Positions 1 to 5,283 of a stretch of 5,283 nucleotides of DNA are shown here, piece by piece; position 1 is the first letter of the stretch; each line of letters begins with the position of its first letter. The notes below the pieces were generated by a model. The model was not told the DNA's origin and searched no databases. It was given only the letters and a program-made list of their open reading frames with translations. A program made the translations under genes and the position numbers. The DNA is from Rhodospirillales bacterium (lineage in GTDB: Bacteria; Pseudomonadota; Alphaproteobacteria; Rhodospirillales_A; Casp-alpha2). The stretch is from positions 1 to 5,283 of the forward strand of contig JAESSX010000056.1 in NCBI GenBank assembly GCA_016763915.1, written 5' to 3'.

Positions 1-106
1 CCATGCCCAGTTGGCGGGTGCCTTGCGGGCGCGTTACGGCGTCAGCGTCAACCGTGACGCCGTCGCCAGCCTGTTTACCGGGTCGTCCCGCCGCCGGAGG
101 CGTTGA
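1..106 (+). CDS. 3' end of an upstream gene, probably PpiD/SurA-like peptidyl-prolyl isomerase (partial)
   Basis: An open frame entering from the left edge (first full codon at 2) ends at TGA 104-106. It encodes 34 residues, including ALRARYGVSVNRDAVASLF followed by a Ser/Arg tail ending in five arginines. Third positions are mostly G or C, as in the real genes of this window. The 'LRxRYGVxVN...LF' ending resembles the extreme C-terminus of alphaproteobacterial PpiD-type (SurA_N-like) membrane-anchored periplasmic folding factors, and in many alphaproteobacteria that gene sits directly upstream of trpE. The identification rests on this short tail and on gene order, so the product is tentative, while the existence of the reading frame is more secure. 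The last codons also carry the GGAGG that would serve as the trpE ribosome binding site, which may explain the poly-Arg end. The stop overlaps the trpE start by two bases, suggesting one transcript and coupled translation. Confidence 0.6.
   Translation, partial: HAQLAGALRARYGVSVNRDAVASLFTGSSRRRRR
96..100 (+). promoter_or_regulatory. Putative trpE ribosome binding site inside the upstream gene
   Basis: GGAGG lies only 2 nt before the TTG at 103, much closer than the usual 5-9 nt. There is no other ATG, GTG or TTG in the trpE frame between the in-frame stop at 55-57 and 103, and the next start-like codon, GTG at 115, would be 14 nt away. Either TTG 103 is used by translational coupling to the terminating ribosome of the upstream gene, or initiation occurs at GTG 115. 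The site itself is clear, but its exact partner start is not. Confidence 0.5.
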
Positions 107-1644
107 GCCTTAACGTGCAGACACAACCCGAATTTTCCGCTTTTGCCGAAGCCTATGGCGACAGCGGACAGGGACGGGCGCAGGTCGTTTGGACCACCCT
201 GGTCTCGGACCTGGAGACCCCTGTCTCGGCCATGCTCAAGCTGGCCAAGGGGAAACCCAACAGTTTTCTCCTCGAGTCCGTCGAAGGAAGCGCCAACCGC
301 GGGCGGTATTCGTTTATCGGCCTGCGCCCTGATCTGATCTGGCGTTGCTTCGGGGACCGGGCCGAAATCAACCGTAGGGCTACGGACTCCCCGGACGGTT
401 ATCTCCCCTGCCCCGTGTCCGAGGCCTCCGGGGCTATCTCATCGCTCCGCGCCCTGGTCAGGGAATCCCGGATCGACATTCCCGGCGACTTGCCGCCCAT
501 GGCTTCGGGTCTGGTCGGCTACATGGCCTATGACATGGTGCGGCTGGTGGAAAAACTGCCCGACGGCAATCCCGATGTTATCGGCGCGCCCGACAGTATT
601 TTCCTGAGGCCGACGGTGATGGCCGTGTTCGATTCGTTAAAAGACACGGTCACCATTATCACCCCCGTTTGGCCGCAACCGGCCCTCGGCGCCGAGGCCG
701 CTCATGAAGCGGCGGTGGAACGGCTGGCCGAAGTCGTGCGCGACTTCGATGCGGTCTCTTCTCCCCATTCGGCCGAGGCGCCGTCCGACCAGCCGTTGCC
801 CGAGCCGGTATCCAATATGACCCGCGAGAATTTCCACGGGATGGTCAATCGTGCGGTCGACTACATCAACGCGGGCGATGCCTTCCAGATCGTTCCATCG
901 CAACGCTTCAAGCTGCCGTTCACGCTGCCTCCGATTTCATTTTACCGGGCCTTGCGGCGGCTTAATCCGTCCCCGTTTCTGTTCTTCCTCGACTTCGGGG
1001 ACTTCTCCGTCGTCGGCTCGAGCCCGGAAATCCTGGTCCGGGTCCGGGACGGCAAAGTCACCCTGAGGCCGCTGGCCGGAACCCGCAAACGCGGCGCGAC
1101 CCCGGAAGAGGACAAGGCGCTGGCCGAAGACCTTCTCGCCGACCCCAAGGAAATCGCCGAGCACCTGATGCTGCTCGATCTGGGGCGCAACGACGTCGGC
1201 CGGGTCGCCAAGGTCGGCACGGTCGAGGTCACCGAACAGTTCACCATCGAGTACTATTCCCACGTCATGCATATCGCGTCTAACGTGGACGGTGAACTCG
1301 ATCCCCGCTTTGACGCCATCGACGCCCTGTTGGCGGGGTTTCCGGCGGGCACCGTCTCCGGCGCGCCGAAGGTCCGCGCCATGGAAATCATCGACGAACT
1401 GGAACCGGAACGGCGCGGCGTCTATTCCGGCTGCATTGGCTACTTCGGCGCCAACGGCGACATGGATACCTGCATCGCGCTGCGCACCGCCGTCCTCAAG
1501 GACGGCCTTCTGTACGTTCAGGCCGGCGGCGGCGTGGTTGCCGACAGCGACCCGGAAAGCGAATACCAGGAAAGCTGCAACAAGGCCCAGGCCCTGATCT
1601 TCGCCGCCAGGGAAGCGGTGAAATTCGCCACCGGCAATTCCTGA
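103..1644 (+). CDS. trpE: Anthranilate synthase component I
   Basis: This is the large subunit of anthranilate synthase, which converts chorismate to anthranilate using ammonia from the TrpG glutaminase, the first committed step of tryptophan synthesis in the cytoplasm. The 513 residues match the usual length. The N-terminal domain has the tryptophan-feedback motif LLES (57-60) within LLESVEGSANRGRYSFIG, and NPSPFLFFL (288-296) supplies the second part of the allosteric site. The chorismate-binding domain (about 245-505) shows PLAGTRKRG (323-331), LLDLGRNDVGRV (357-368), VMHI with the catalytic-type His390, GTVSGAPKVRAMEIIDELE (416-434) and QAGGGVVADSDPESE (473-487). The start is taken as TTG 103, overlapping the stop of the preceding gene (TTGA); GTG 115 is the alternative. 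No leader peptide or attenuator is visible directly upstream, so any transcriptional control must lie further left. Unusually, trpG does not follow: the next gene is convergent after 15 bp. Intact TrpE motifs distinguish it from PabB and isochorismate synthases. Confidence 0.97.
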   Translation: MSLNVQTQPEFSAFAEAYGDSGQGRAQVVWTTLVSDLETPVSAMLKLAKGKPNSFLLESVEGSANRGRYSFIGLRPDLIWRCFGDRAEINRRATDSPDGYLPCPVSEASGAISSLRALVRESRIDIPGDLPPMASGLVGYMAYDMVRLVEKLPDGNPDVIGAPDSIFLRPTVMAVFDSLKDTVTIITPVWPQPALGAEAAHEAAVERLAEVVRDFDAVSSPHSAEAPSDQPLPEPVSNMTRENFHGMVNRAVDYINAGDAFQIVPSQRFKLPFTLPPISFYRALRRLNPSPFLFFLDFGDFSVVGSSPEILVRVRDGKVTLRPLAGTRKRGATPEEDKALAEDLLADPKEIAEHLMLLDLGRNDVGRVAKVGTVEVTEQFTIEYYSHVMHIASNVDGELDPRFDAIDALLAGFPAGTVSGAPKVRAMEIIDELEPERRGVYSGCIGYFGANGDMDTCIALRTAVLKDGLLYVQAGGGVVADSDPESEYQESCNKAQALIFAAREAVKFATGNS

Positions 1645-1659
1645 GCGATCGGTCGGGAC

Positions 1660-1863
1660 TTAAGCCGGCCCGCCGTATTCGAAACCGGCGCCTTCGACGG
1701 CGTGTTGAACCGTCGCGTCATCGGGGATGCCGCCGACGCTGACTTCCTTGGCGTCAAGGTCGACCTCGACGGAGGCGTCCGGGGCGGCAACCTGCAGCGC
1801 CTTGGTAACCGAACTGGCGCAACCGCCGCAGGTCATCCCCAAAACCCGATATTTTTTCGTCAT
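1660..1863 (-). CDS. copZ: Small HMA-domain copper chaperone (CopZ-like)
   Basis: A 67-residue stand-alone heavy-metal-associated domain with the metal-binding loop GMTCGGCASSV near the N-terminus (Cys12 and Cys15), followed by the expected ferredoxin-like pattern, with VEVDLDAKEVSV as a beta hairpin and AVEGAGFEY at the end. Such proteins bind Cu(I) between the two cysteines in the cytoplasm and hand it to the copper-exporting ATPase CopA. The length is typical of CopZ. The ATG at 1861-1863 is preceded by AGGAG (1870-1874) with a 6-nt spacer, so the start is well supported. A CueR-type promoter lies directly upstream (1894-1924), and cueR and copA are encoded about 2 kb away on the same strand, which favours copper over mercury or zinc. 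The stop is 15 bp from the convergent trpE stop, with no clear terminator between them. The sequence alone does not exclude another soft metal. Confidence 0.92.
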   Translation of the reverse strand: MTKKYRVLGMTCGGCASSVTKALQVAAPDASVEVDLDAKEVSVGGIPDDATVQHAVEGAGFEYGGPA

Positions 1864-1893
1864 TTTAAACTCCTGTAACGTCTTGGGTTATAA

Positions 1894-1924
1894 AATTTAC
1901 ATGTTCCAGCGGCAGTAAGGTCAA
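1894..1924 (-). promoter_or_regulatory. CueR-type (MerR family) copper-responsive promoter of copZ
   Basis: Reading the minus strand, a -35 TTGACC (1924-1919) is followed by a 19-bp spacer (1918-1900) and a -10 TAAATT (1899-1894). The long 19-bp spacer is the hallmark of MerR-family activated promoters. Within it lies an imperfect dyad, ACCTTAC-N7-GGAACAT (1921-1901), corresponding to the known CueR operator ACCTTCC-N7-GGAAGGT of E. coli copA. The left half-site and the GCTGGAA core match well, while the right half is degenerate (4 of 7 symmetric positions). The -35 includes the TGA stop codon of the preceding deacetylase gene. The start of copZ is about 30 nt downstream of the -10. A cueR gene lies in the same window. 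Operator identity is inferred from the motif and context. Confidence 0.78.
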
Positions 1925-3126
1925 GGCTTTTTGATCAGCGTCGATAAAGGAACCAGCCGGAACCCCTTGCTTTCGATGGTGTCCAGCCAGGGGCCCAGGG
2001 CCTGCAGCGTTTTTTCCCGCGGGTGGCCGATGGCGACGGCATAACCGGACTCGGACGCCAGCCGTTCGACTTCAGCGAGGCGTTTCCTGATTTCCGCGGT
2101 ATCCTCCAGATGGTCGATAAAGATGTTGCGCCCGATAAAGGGCACCCCGACTTCGCGCGCCGCCCGGCGGGCGACGGAGCGCCCGGAGGTGATCGAGTCG
2201 AGAAACAACAGATCGCGTTTCTTCAATTCCTCCATCACCACCCGGATCCCCTCCAGATCGGCGGTAAAACGGCTGCCCATGTGGTTATTGACCCCGACAT
2301 GGCCGCTGAACTGGCTCAGGTTCCACTGGATGCTGGTCCGCAATTCCTCTTTCGGCAGACCGGTCAGCAGGACATTCGGCCCAGGGTCTATGTCGGTGCT
2401 GCTGGGTTCCATGGGGATATGCATCCATAGTTCATGGCCGGCGTCGCGGGCGGCTTGCGTCTGTTTCGCGAGGCCGGAGGCATAGGTCATAAACGACAGG
2501 GTCAACGGGCCTTTCAGTTTGATGGCGCGCGCGGTCCGGGGCTTGTCGATGCCGAGATCGTCGATGACGATGGCGATTTTGGGTGTGATTTTGGCAACGG
2601 CCGCCGGCCCGGGAACGGGAATGGCCGCGGCAAGCTGTTCGGCCTGCGCTTCCGGTTCGGGGCCGGGCGTCTCGGGGGCGGGCTCAACGGCCGCGGAAAG
2701 AGGCTCTTCCGGCGCCGGCGTGCGAACCGTTTCGGTCGTCAATGGGCGCGCCGTTTCCACCGTCACCTTCAACGTGGGCAGCGCCCTCCTGTCTATGGTG
2801 TCTATGGCTTCGACAGGATTTTCGATGATGTCCCTGGGCAACGGTTCTTCGTAAGGGCGGACAGGCGCCGCCGCCCTGGACGGGGTTTCCTGGTTGACCC
2901 CGTGGCGCGGTATTTCGGGAATAGCCGGCGGGGGAGATTTTTTGTTCAGGAAGCCGAGGCCGTAACCGATGGCGATCCCAGCCAGGGCGAGGACGACGAA
3001 AAAAACCTGTCGCTTTGGATTGAGGCGGAATTGCGGTTGCCGGCGCGAAGCCCCCCTGCCCTGTCCGGCGGACGGCCGGGAGGATCGTTGATCCTTACGT
3101 TGATTTTCTGTGTTTTGTTTCAACAT
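1921..3126 (-). CDS. Membrane-anchored divergent polysaccharide deacetylase (YibQ/DUF610 family)
   Basis: This 401-residue protein has four visible parts: a basic, polar cytoplasmic N-terminus (1-40), one hydrophobic segment VFFVVLALAGIAIGYGLGFL (41-60) acting as a signal anchor, a long Pro/Glu/Ala-rich linker (about 62-180), and a C-terminal domain (about 181-399) of the divergent polysaccharide deacetylase family (Polysacc_deac_2). Conserved landmarks are AIVIDDLG (185-192, with Asp189/Asp190), MHIPMEP (235-241), GVNNHMGSRFTAD (278-290), LFLDSITSGRS (307-317), FIGRNIFID (330-338) and AIGHPRE (365-371). The His and Asp residues in these motifs are the likely metal ligands of the NodB-like fold. 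The catalytic domain should face the periplasm, where a role in cell envelope or peptidoglycan metabolism is usually presumed; the actual substrate is unknown for most members. In many alphaproteobacteria this gene follows envC and ctpA, but here it is alone. The ATG at 3126 has no recognisable Shine-Dalgarno, so the start is probable rather than certain. A promoter must lie in the divergent region containing the FNR-type box. Confidence 0.92.
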   Translation of the reverse strand: MLKQNTENQRKDQRSSRPSAGQGRGASRRQPQFRLNPKRQVFFVVLALAGIAIGYGLGFLNKKSPPPAIPEIPRHGVNQETPSRAAAPVRPYEEPLPRDIIENPVEAIDTIDRRALPTLKVTVETARPLTTETVRTPAPEEPLSAAVEPAPETPGPEPEAQAEQLAAAIPVPGPAAVAKITPKIAIVIDDLGIDKPRTARAIKLKGPLTLSFMTYASGLAKQTQAARDAGHELWMHIPMEPSSTDIDPGPNVLLTGLPKEELRTSIQWNLSQFSGHVGVNNHMGSRFTADLEGIRVVMEELKKRDLLFLDSITSGRSVARRAAREVGVPFIGRNIFIDHLEDTAEIRKRLAEVERLASESGYAVAIGHPREKTLQALGPWLDTIESKGFRLVPLSTLIKKP

Positions 3127-3235
3127 TTACGACAATTCGTTTTAAGTGGAATTTTCACCGGTTTTGATATATATCAATCGAAATCAGGTATAAATTTTAG
3201 CGAATAACAACACTCTAAAATAAACAAGGACTATA
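3127..3235. other. AT-rich divergent intergenic region
   Basis: This 109-bp gap separates the start of the deacetylase (leftward) from the start of the receiver protein (rightward), so both promoters should lie here. It is far richer in A/T than the surrounding coding DNA. It contains the perfect palindrome at 3164-3177, a rightward TATAAA at 3189-3194, and the imperfect dyad GTGGAATTTTCAC at 3146-3158, whose meaning is unknown. The rightward gene has AAGGA at 3226-3230, 5 nt before its ATG. No small ORF or RNA gene is evident. Confidence 0.8.
3164..3177. promoter_or_regulatory. Perfect FNR/FixK-type binding site
   Basis: TTGATATATATCAA is a perfect 14-bp palindrome matching the established FNR/Anr/FnrL/FixK consensus TTGAT-N4-ATCAA at every defined position. 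It sits between two divergent genes. For the rightward gene, its first six bases also form a -35-like TTGATA, placed 19 bp before TATAAA (3189-3194); in that arrangement the protein would cover the -35 and could repress. Activation at the usual -41.5 position would instead put a rightward start near 3212, where only a weak -10 (AATAAC, 3203-3208) is seen, or a leftward start near 3129, almost at the deacetylase ATG. The motif is therefore strong, but its target and direction of effect are unresolved. Confidence 0.7.
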
Positions 3236-3727
3236 ATGCAGGCATACGACCTGAGAGCTTTGAGCATCCTTGTGCTCGAAAAGCATTTGTTGATTCGTAA
3301 GCTGCTGACCGACGTGTTCAGCGAGTTCGGCGTGCCGACGGTGCTGAGTTCCCCGGACCCGGATGTCGCCTGGAACATGTTCCGTCATTTCCCCGTCGAT
3401 ATTATCCTCAGCGATTGGAGCGATGGCGTGGACGGCATGGCGTTCCTGAACAGGGTGCGCCAGGACCCGAACAGCCCCAATTCTTTCATTCCGGTCATCG
3501 TCTGTTCCGCCAATACGGAACTGCGCCATATCTACACCGCACGCGACGCCGGCATGACGGAATTTCTGGCCAAGCCGATTTCGGCCCTCGCGATTTATAG
3601 CCGGATTTGCGCCCTGGTCGAAAACAACCGCCCCTTCATCCGGGTGTCCGAGTTCTTCGGCCCCGACCGCCGGAGTTATCTGGATGAGCAGTATTCCGGA
3701 GCCAATCGCCGTCGGAGCATGCACTAG
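3236..3727 (+). CDS. Orphan single-domain response regulator with atypical active site and FFGPDRR tail
   Basis: A 163-residue protein with one CheY-like receiver domain (about 8-128) and a short basic tail; there is no DNA-binding or enzymatic output domain. Key residues visible are the phospho-acceptor Asp60 in ILSDW, Ser91 in VIVCSAN at the Thr/Ser switch position, and Lys113 in FLAKP. The acidic pair after beta-1 is replaced: ILVLEK has Glu15-Lys16 where CheY has Asp12-Asp13. The loop after Asp60 (WSDGVDG) is one residue shorter than CheY's and lacks the usual Met-Pro. The tail has PFIRVSEFFGPDRR (133-146) and a weaker echo, QYSGANRRR (152-160), recalling Rhodospirillales receivers that end in 'PFVR..YFGPDRRR'. 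The ATG at 3236 has a good Shine-Dalgarno (AAGGA, 5-nt spacing). No histidine kinase is adjacent. An FNR-type box lies upstream. The receiver fold is secure, but the partner, the output and whether it is phosphorylated are unknown. Confidence 0.9.
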   Translation: MQAYDLRALSILVLEKHLLIRKLLTDVFSEFGVPTVLSSPDPDVAWNMFRHFPVDIILSDWSDGVDGMAFLNRVRQDPNSPNSFIPVIVCSANTELRHIYTARDAGMTEFLAKPISALAIYSRICALVENNRPFIRVSEFFGPDRRSYLDEQYSGANRRRSMH

Positions 3728-3755
3728 TACAGGATCGGAAAATCGTTCCATTGCG

Positions 3756-4160
3756 TTATTCCCCCGCGTCTTGACCCGAGGAAAAATCCTCCAGGATCGG
3801 ACAGTCTGGCCTGTCGTCGCCGTGGCAGCGGTCGGTCAGGTCGATCAGGGTGTCGCGGATGGATTGAAGATCGACAATACGCTGTTCGACCTCGGCGATA
3901 TGGCTGAGCGCCAACGCCTTGACGCTGGCGCTGGTGCGCTTCTTGTCATGCCAAAGCGCCAGCAGCCCGCTGACATCCTTGACGGTAAACCCCAGTTTGC
4001 GGGCGCGCTGGATGAATTTCAGGATTTCGATATCGAACCCGGTGTAATCGCGATAGCCGTTTTCCGCCCGCCTGGCCGGCGGAATCAGGCCGATGCTTTC
4101 GTAATAGCGGATGGTCTTGGCGGAAACGCCCGTTTCATCGGCGGCAGCTCCTATATTCAT
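3756..4160 (-). CDS. cueR: Cu(I)-responsive MerR-family regulator CueR
   Basis: A 134-residue transcriptional activator that binds Cu(I) and untwists promoters with 19-bp spacers. The N-terminal winged helix starts [20 protein letters not shown] and continues [10 protein letters not shown] and ENGYRDY (residues 1-40). A long dimerisation helix follows (about 79-108), then the metal loop CHGDDRPDC with Cys112 and Cys120, the same numbering as E. coli CueR and followed by the same PI. Ser77 (RTSASVK) aligns with the Ser that distinguishes monovalent-metal sensors from the Cys found in ZntR/MerR, so copper (or silver/gold) is the likely signal. The E. coli C-terminal CCHH extension is absent. 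The start is ATG 4160, with AAGGAG 7 nt upstream; an in-frame extension to 4292 would add 44 residues unlike any MerR protein and is rejected. The ATG overlaps the copA stop (ATGA), so the two are co-transcribed and probably translationally coupled. The likely targets are copA and the copZ promoter at 1894-1924. Confidence 0.95.
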   Translation of the reverse strand: MNIGAAADETGVSAKTIRYYESIGLIPPARRAENGYRDYTGFDIEILKFIQRARKLGFTVKDVSGLLALWHDKKRTSASVKALALSHIAEVEQRIVDLQSIRDTLIDLTDRCHGDDRPDCPILEDFSSGQDAGE

Positions 4161-5283
4161 TGTCCTGCTCCTTGTCCGGCGACAGCGGGGGCCTGAAACC
4201 GGCGCAACCGCAGCGAATTGGTAACCACGAAAATGCTGGAGAAACTCATGGCGCCGGCGGCCAGCATGGGGCTCAGCAACACCCCCATCCACGGATAGAG
4301 CGCCCCGGCGGCGACGGGTATGAGCGCCACGTTGTAGGCGTAGGCCCAGAAGAAATTGAGCCGGATCGTCGCCAGCGTGCGCCGCGACAAATGCCTGGCG
4401 TTAACGATACCGCGCAAGTCGCCGGACATCAAAATCACGTCGCCGGCTTCGATGGCGATATCCGTGCCGGTGCCGATGGCGATGCCGACGTCGGCCTGGG
4501 CCAGCGCCGGGGCGTCGTTGATGCCGTCGCCGACGAAGGCGACCTTGCGGCCTTGCGATTGCAGCCGCTTGATCTCCTCGGCCTTGCGGTCAGGCAGGAC
4601 CTCGGCCAGGACGCGGTCGATGCCGACTTCAGCGGCGATGGCGCGCGCCGTGCGTTCGTTGTCGCCGGTCACCATGACGGTTTCCATGTCCATGCCCTGA
4701 AGCGTGGCGATGGCGTCCCGGCTTCCGTGTTTGAGCGCATCGGCGACGGCGATCATGGCGGCCAGCTGGCCATCGATGGCGGCGTACAGCGGTGTGCGCG
4801 CCTGATCGGCCAGCACGGCGGCGCGCCCGGCGACGGGACCGAGGTCGATGCCGAGCCGTTCCATGTACCGGTCGGCCCCGACCTGGACTTTACGGCCTTC
4901 CACATCGGCTTCGATGCCGTACCCGGGTTCGGCGTTGAACGCCCCGACGGCGGGAAGGTCCAGACCTTTTTCCCGGGCGGCGCGGACGATGGCCTCGGCG
5001 ATGGGGTGCTCGCTTTTGGTTTCGGCGGCGGCGACGAGGCGCAGGGTTTCATCCGCCTCCCCTTGCAAGACATCGAAATCGGTCAGTTCCGGCAGTCCCT
5101 TGGTCAGGGTGCCGGTTTTGTCGAGCATCACGGTGTCGATCTTGGCGAGGATTTCCAGCGCCGTGCCCTTGCGGAACAGGACACCCATCTCCGCGCCCTT
5201 GCCGGTGCCGACCATGATCGCCGTCGGCGTCGCCAGCCCCATGGCGCAGGGGCAGGCGATCAGCAAGACCGAGACCGACGTGA
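4157..5283 (-). CDS. copA: Cu(+)-exporting P1B-type ATPase, C-terminal half (partial)
   Basis: The frame is open to the right edge of the window (residues [15 protein letters not shown] precede the rest), so the gene is cut at its 5' end; the N-terminal metal-binding domain(s) and the first five or so membrane helices lie outside. It pumps Cu(I) out of the cytoplasm using ATP. Numbering from the Leu at 5266, visible parts are the transmembrane Cu site CPC (5-7), GTGKGAE (20-26), the phosphorylation motif DKTGTLT (49-55), SEHPIAEAI (85-93, the P1B-specific HP motif), [10 protein letters not shown] (115-124), VTGDNERTA (199-207), [19 protein letters not shown] (245-263), and the last two helices with YN (311-312) and MSFSS (340-344), which complete the copper-binding membrane site of the P1B-1 subgroup. 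The CPC is followed by AMG instead of the more common ALG, a conservative change. The stop overlaps the cueR start (ATGA). No promoter is visible, since it lies beyond the window. Confidence 0.95.
   Translation of the reverse strand, partial: TSVSVLLIACPCAMGLATPTAIMVGTGKGAEMGVLFRKGTALEILAKIDTVMLDKTGTLTKGLPELTDFDVLQGEADETLRLVAAAETKSEHPIAEAIVRAAREKGLDLPAVGAFNAEPGYGIEADVEGRKVQVGADRYMERLGIDLGPVAGRAAVLADQARTPLYAAIDGQLAAMIAVADALKHGSRDAIATLQGMDMETVMVTGDNERTARAIAAEVGIDRVLAEVLPDRKAEEIKRLQSQGRKVAFVGDGINDAPALAQADVGIAIGTGTDIAIEAGDVILMSGDLRGIVNARHLSRRTLATIRLNFFWAYAYNVALIPVAAGALYPWMGVLLSPMLAAGAMSFSSIFVVTNSLRLRRFQAPAVAGQGAGQ
4168..4173 (-). promoter_or_regulatory. Ribosome binding site fixing the cueR start
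   Basis: AAGGAG on the minus strand lies 7 nt before the ATG at 4160-4158 and inside the last codons of copA. It decides in favour of the 134-residue CueR over a longer in-frame reading, in agreement with the MNIGxxA beginning typical of the family. Confidence 0.85.

Noticed and set aside
1664..1688. GCCGG...CCGGC inverted repeat just after the trpE stop
   Set aside because: Five-base GC arms are common by chance at this base composition, the repeat lies inside the copZ coding end, and it has no T-run.
1885..1895. TTTTATAACCC on the minus strand as an alternative copZ -10 (TATAAC)
   Set aside because: It would be about 25 bp from TTGACC, too far even for a MerR-type promoter, whereas TAAATT gives the exact 19-bp spacing.
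2434..3207. A 257-codon open frame on the + strand opposite the deacetylase gene
   Set aside because: Its product is a low-complexity Gly/Arg-rich string with no recognisable motif, and it lies antisense to a protein with clear family motifs. Long antisense frames are expected in GC-rich DNA.
3732..3749. Possible terminator hairpin GGATCG-GAAAAT-CGTTCC between the convergent receiver and cueR genes
   Set aside because: The stem is six pairs with one T-T mismatch and no T-run follows on either strand, so it is too weak to call as an intrinsic terminator.
3215..3751. A 178-codon open frame on the - strand covering the receiver gene
   Set aside because: The + strand frame has an evident CheY-like domain and a good ribosome binding site. 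The antisense frame has neither.
3684..4196. A 170-codon + strand frame opposite cueR
   Set aside because: It is antisense to a full CueR with both metal-binding cysteines; its own product shows no known pattern.
4161..4292. N-terminal extension of CueR by 44 residues
   Set aside because: The extension overlaps the copA coding end, is Arg-rich with no MerR similarity, and ATG 4160 has a well-placed AAGGAG and the standard family N-terminus.

Overview
This window looks like chromosomal DNA of a GC-rich alphaproteobacterium, probably of the Rhodospirillales type. This is inferred from the TrpE sequence, the probable PpiD-trpE junction, a single-domain response regulator with an FFGPDRR-type tail, and strong G/C preference at third codon positions. 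Nothing in it looks like a mobile element, an RNA gene or a CRISPR array. It is ordinary, densely packed chromosome, with two well-supported regulatory sites and one odd response regulator.

Left part (1-1644, + strand): the last 34 codons of an upstream gene, probably a PpiD/SurA-like periplasmic folding factor, run directly into trpE. The TTG start of trpE shares two bases with the TGA stop of that gene. trpE is full length with all expected motifs. It is not followed by trpG: 15 bp later a convergent gene begins.

Middle (1660-3126, - strand): a small HMA-domain copper chaperone (CopZ-like) lies downstream of a membrane-anchored divergent polysaccharide deacetylase (YibQ/DUF610 family). The 57-bp gap between them, plus the stop codon of the deacetylase, holds a promoter with the 19-bp spacer and dyad typical of CueR control. 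copZ can therefore be copper-induced independently of the gene upstream.

Right part: an AT-rich 109-bp divergent intergenic region (3127-3235) carries a perfect FNR/FixK-type box between the deacetylase and a + strand orphan receiver-domain protein (3236-3727). Convergent to that protein is a - strand copper operon, copA (Cu+-exporting P-type ATPase, cut by the window end) followed by cueR, with ATGA stop/start overlap.

How the genes fit together: CueR (3756-4160) very probably senses Cu(I) and activates the copZ promoter at 1894-1924, and probably also copA, whose promoter is outside the window. CopZ would carry Cu(I) in the cytoplasm and CopA would pump it out. The deacetylase and the receiver protein sit between the two copper blocks and have no evident copper role. 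The FNR box suggests that one or both respond to oxygen.
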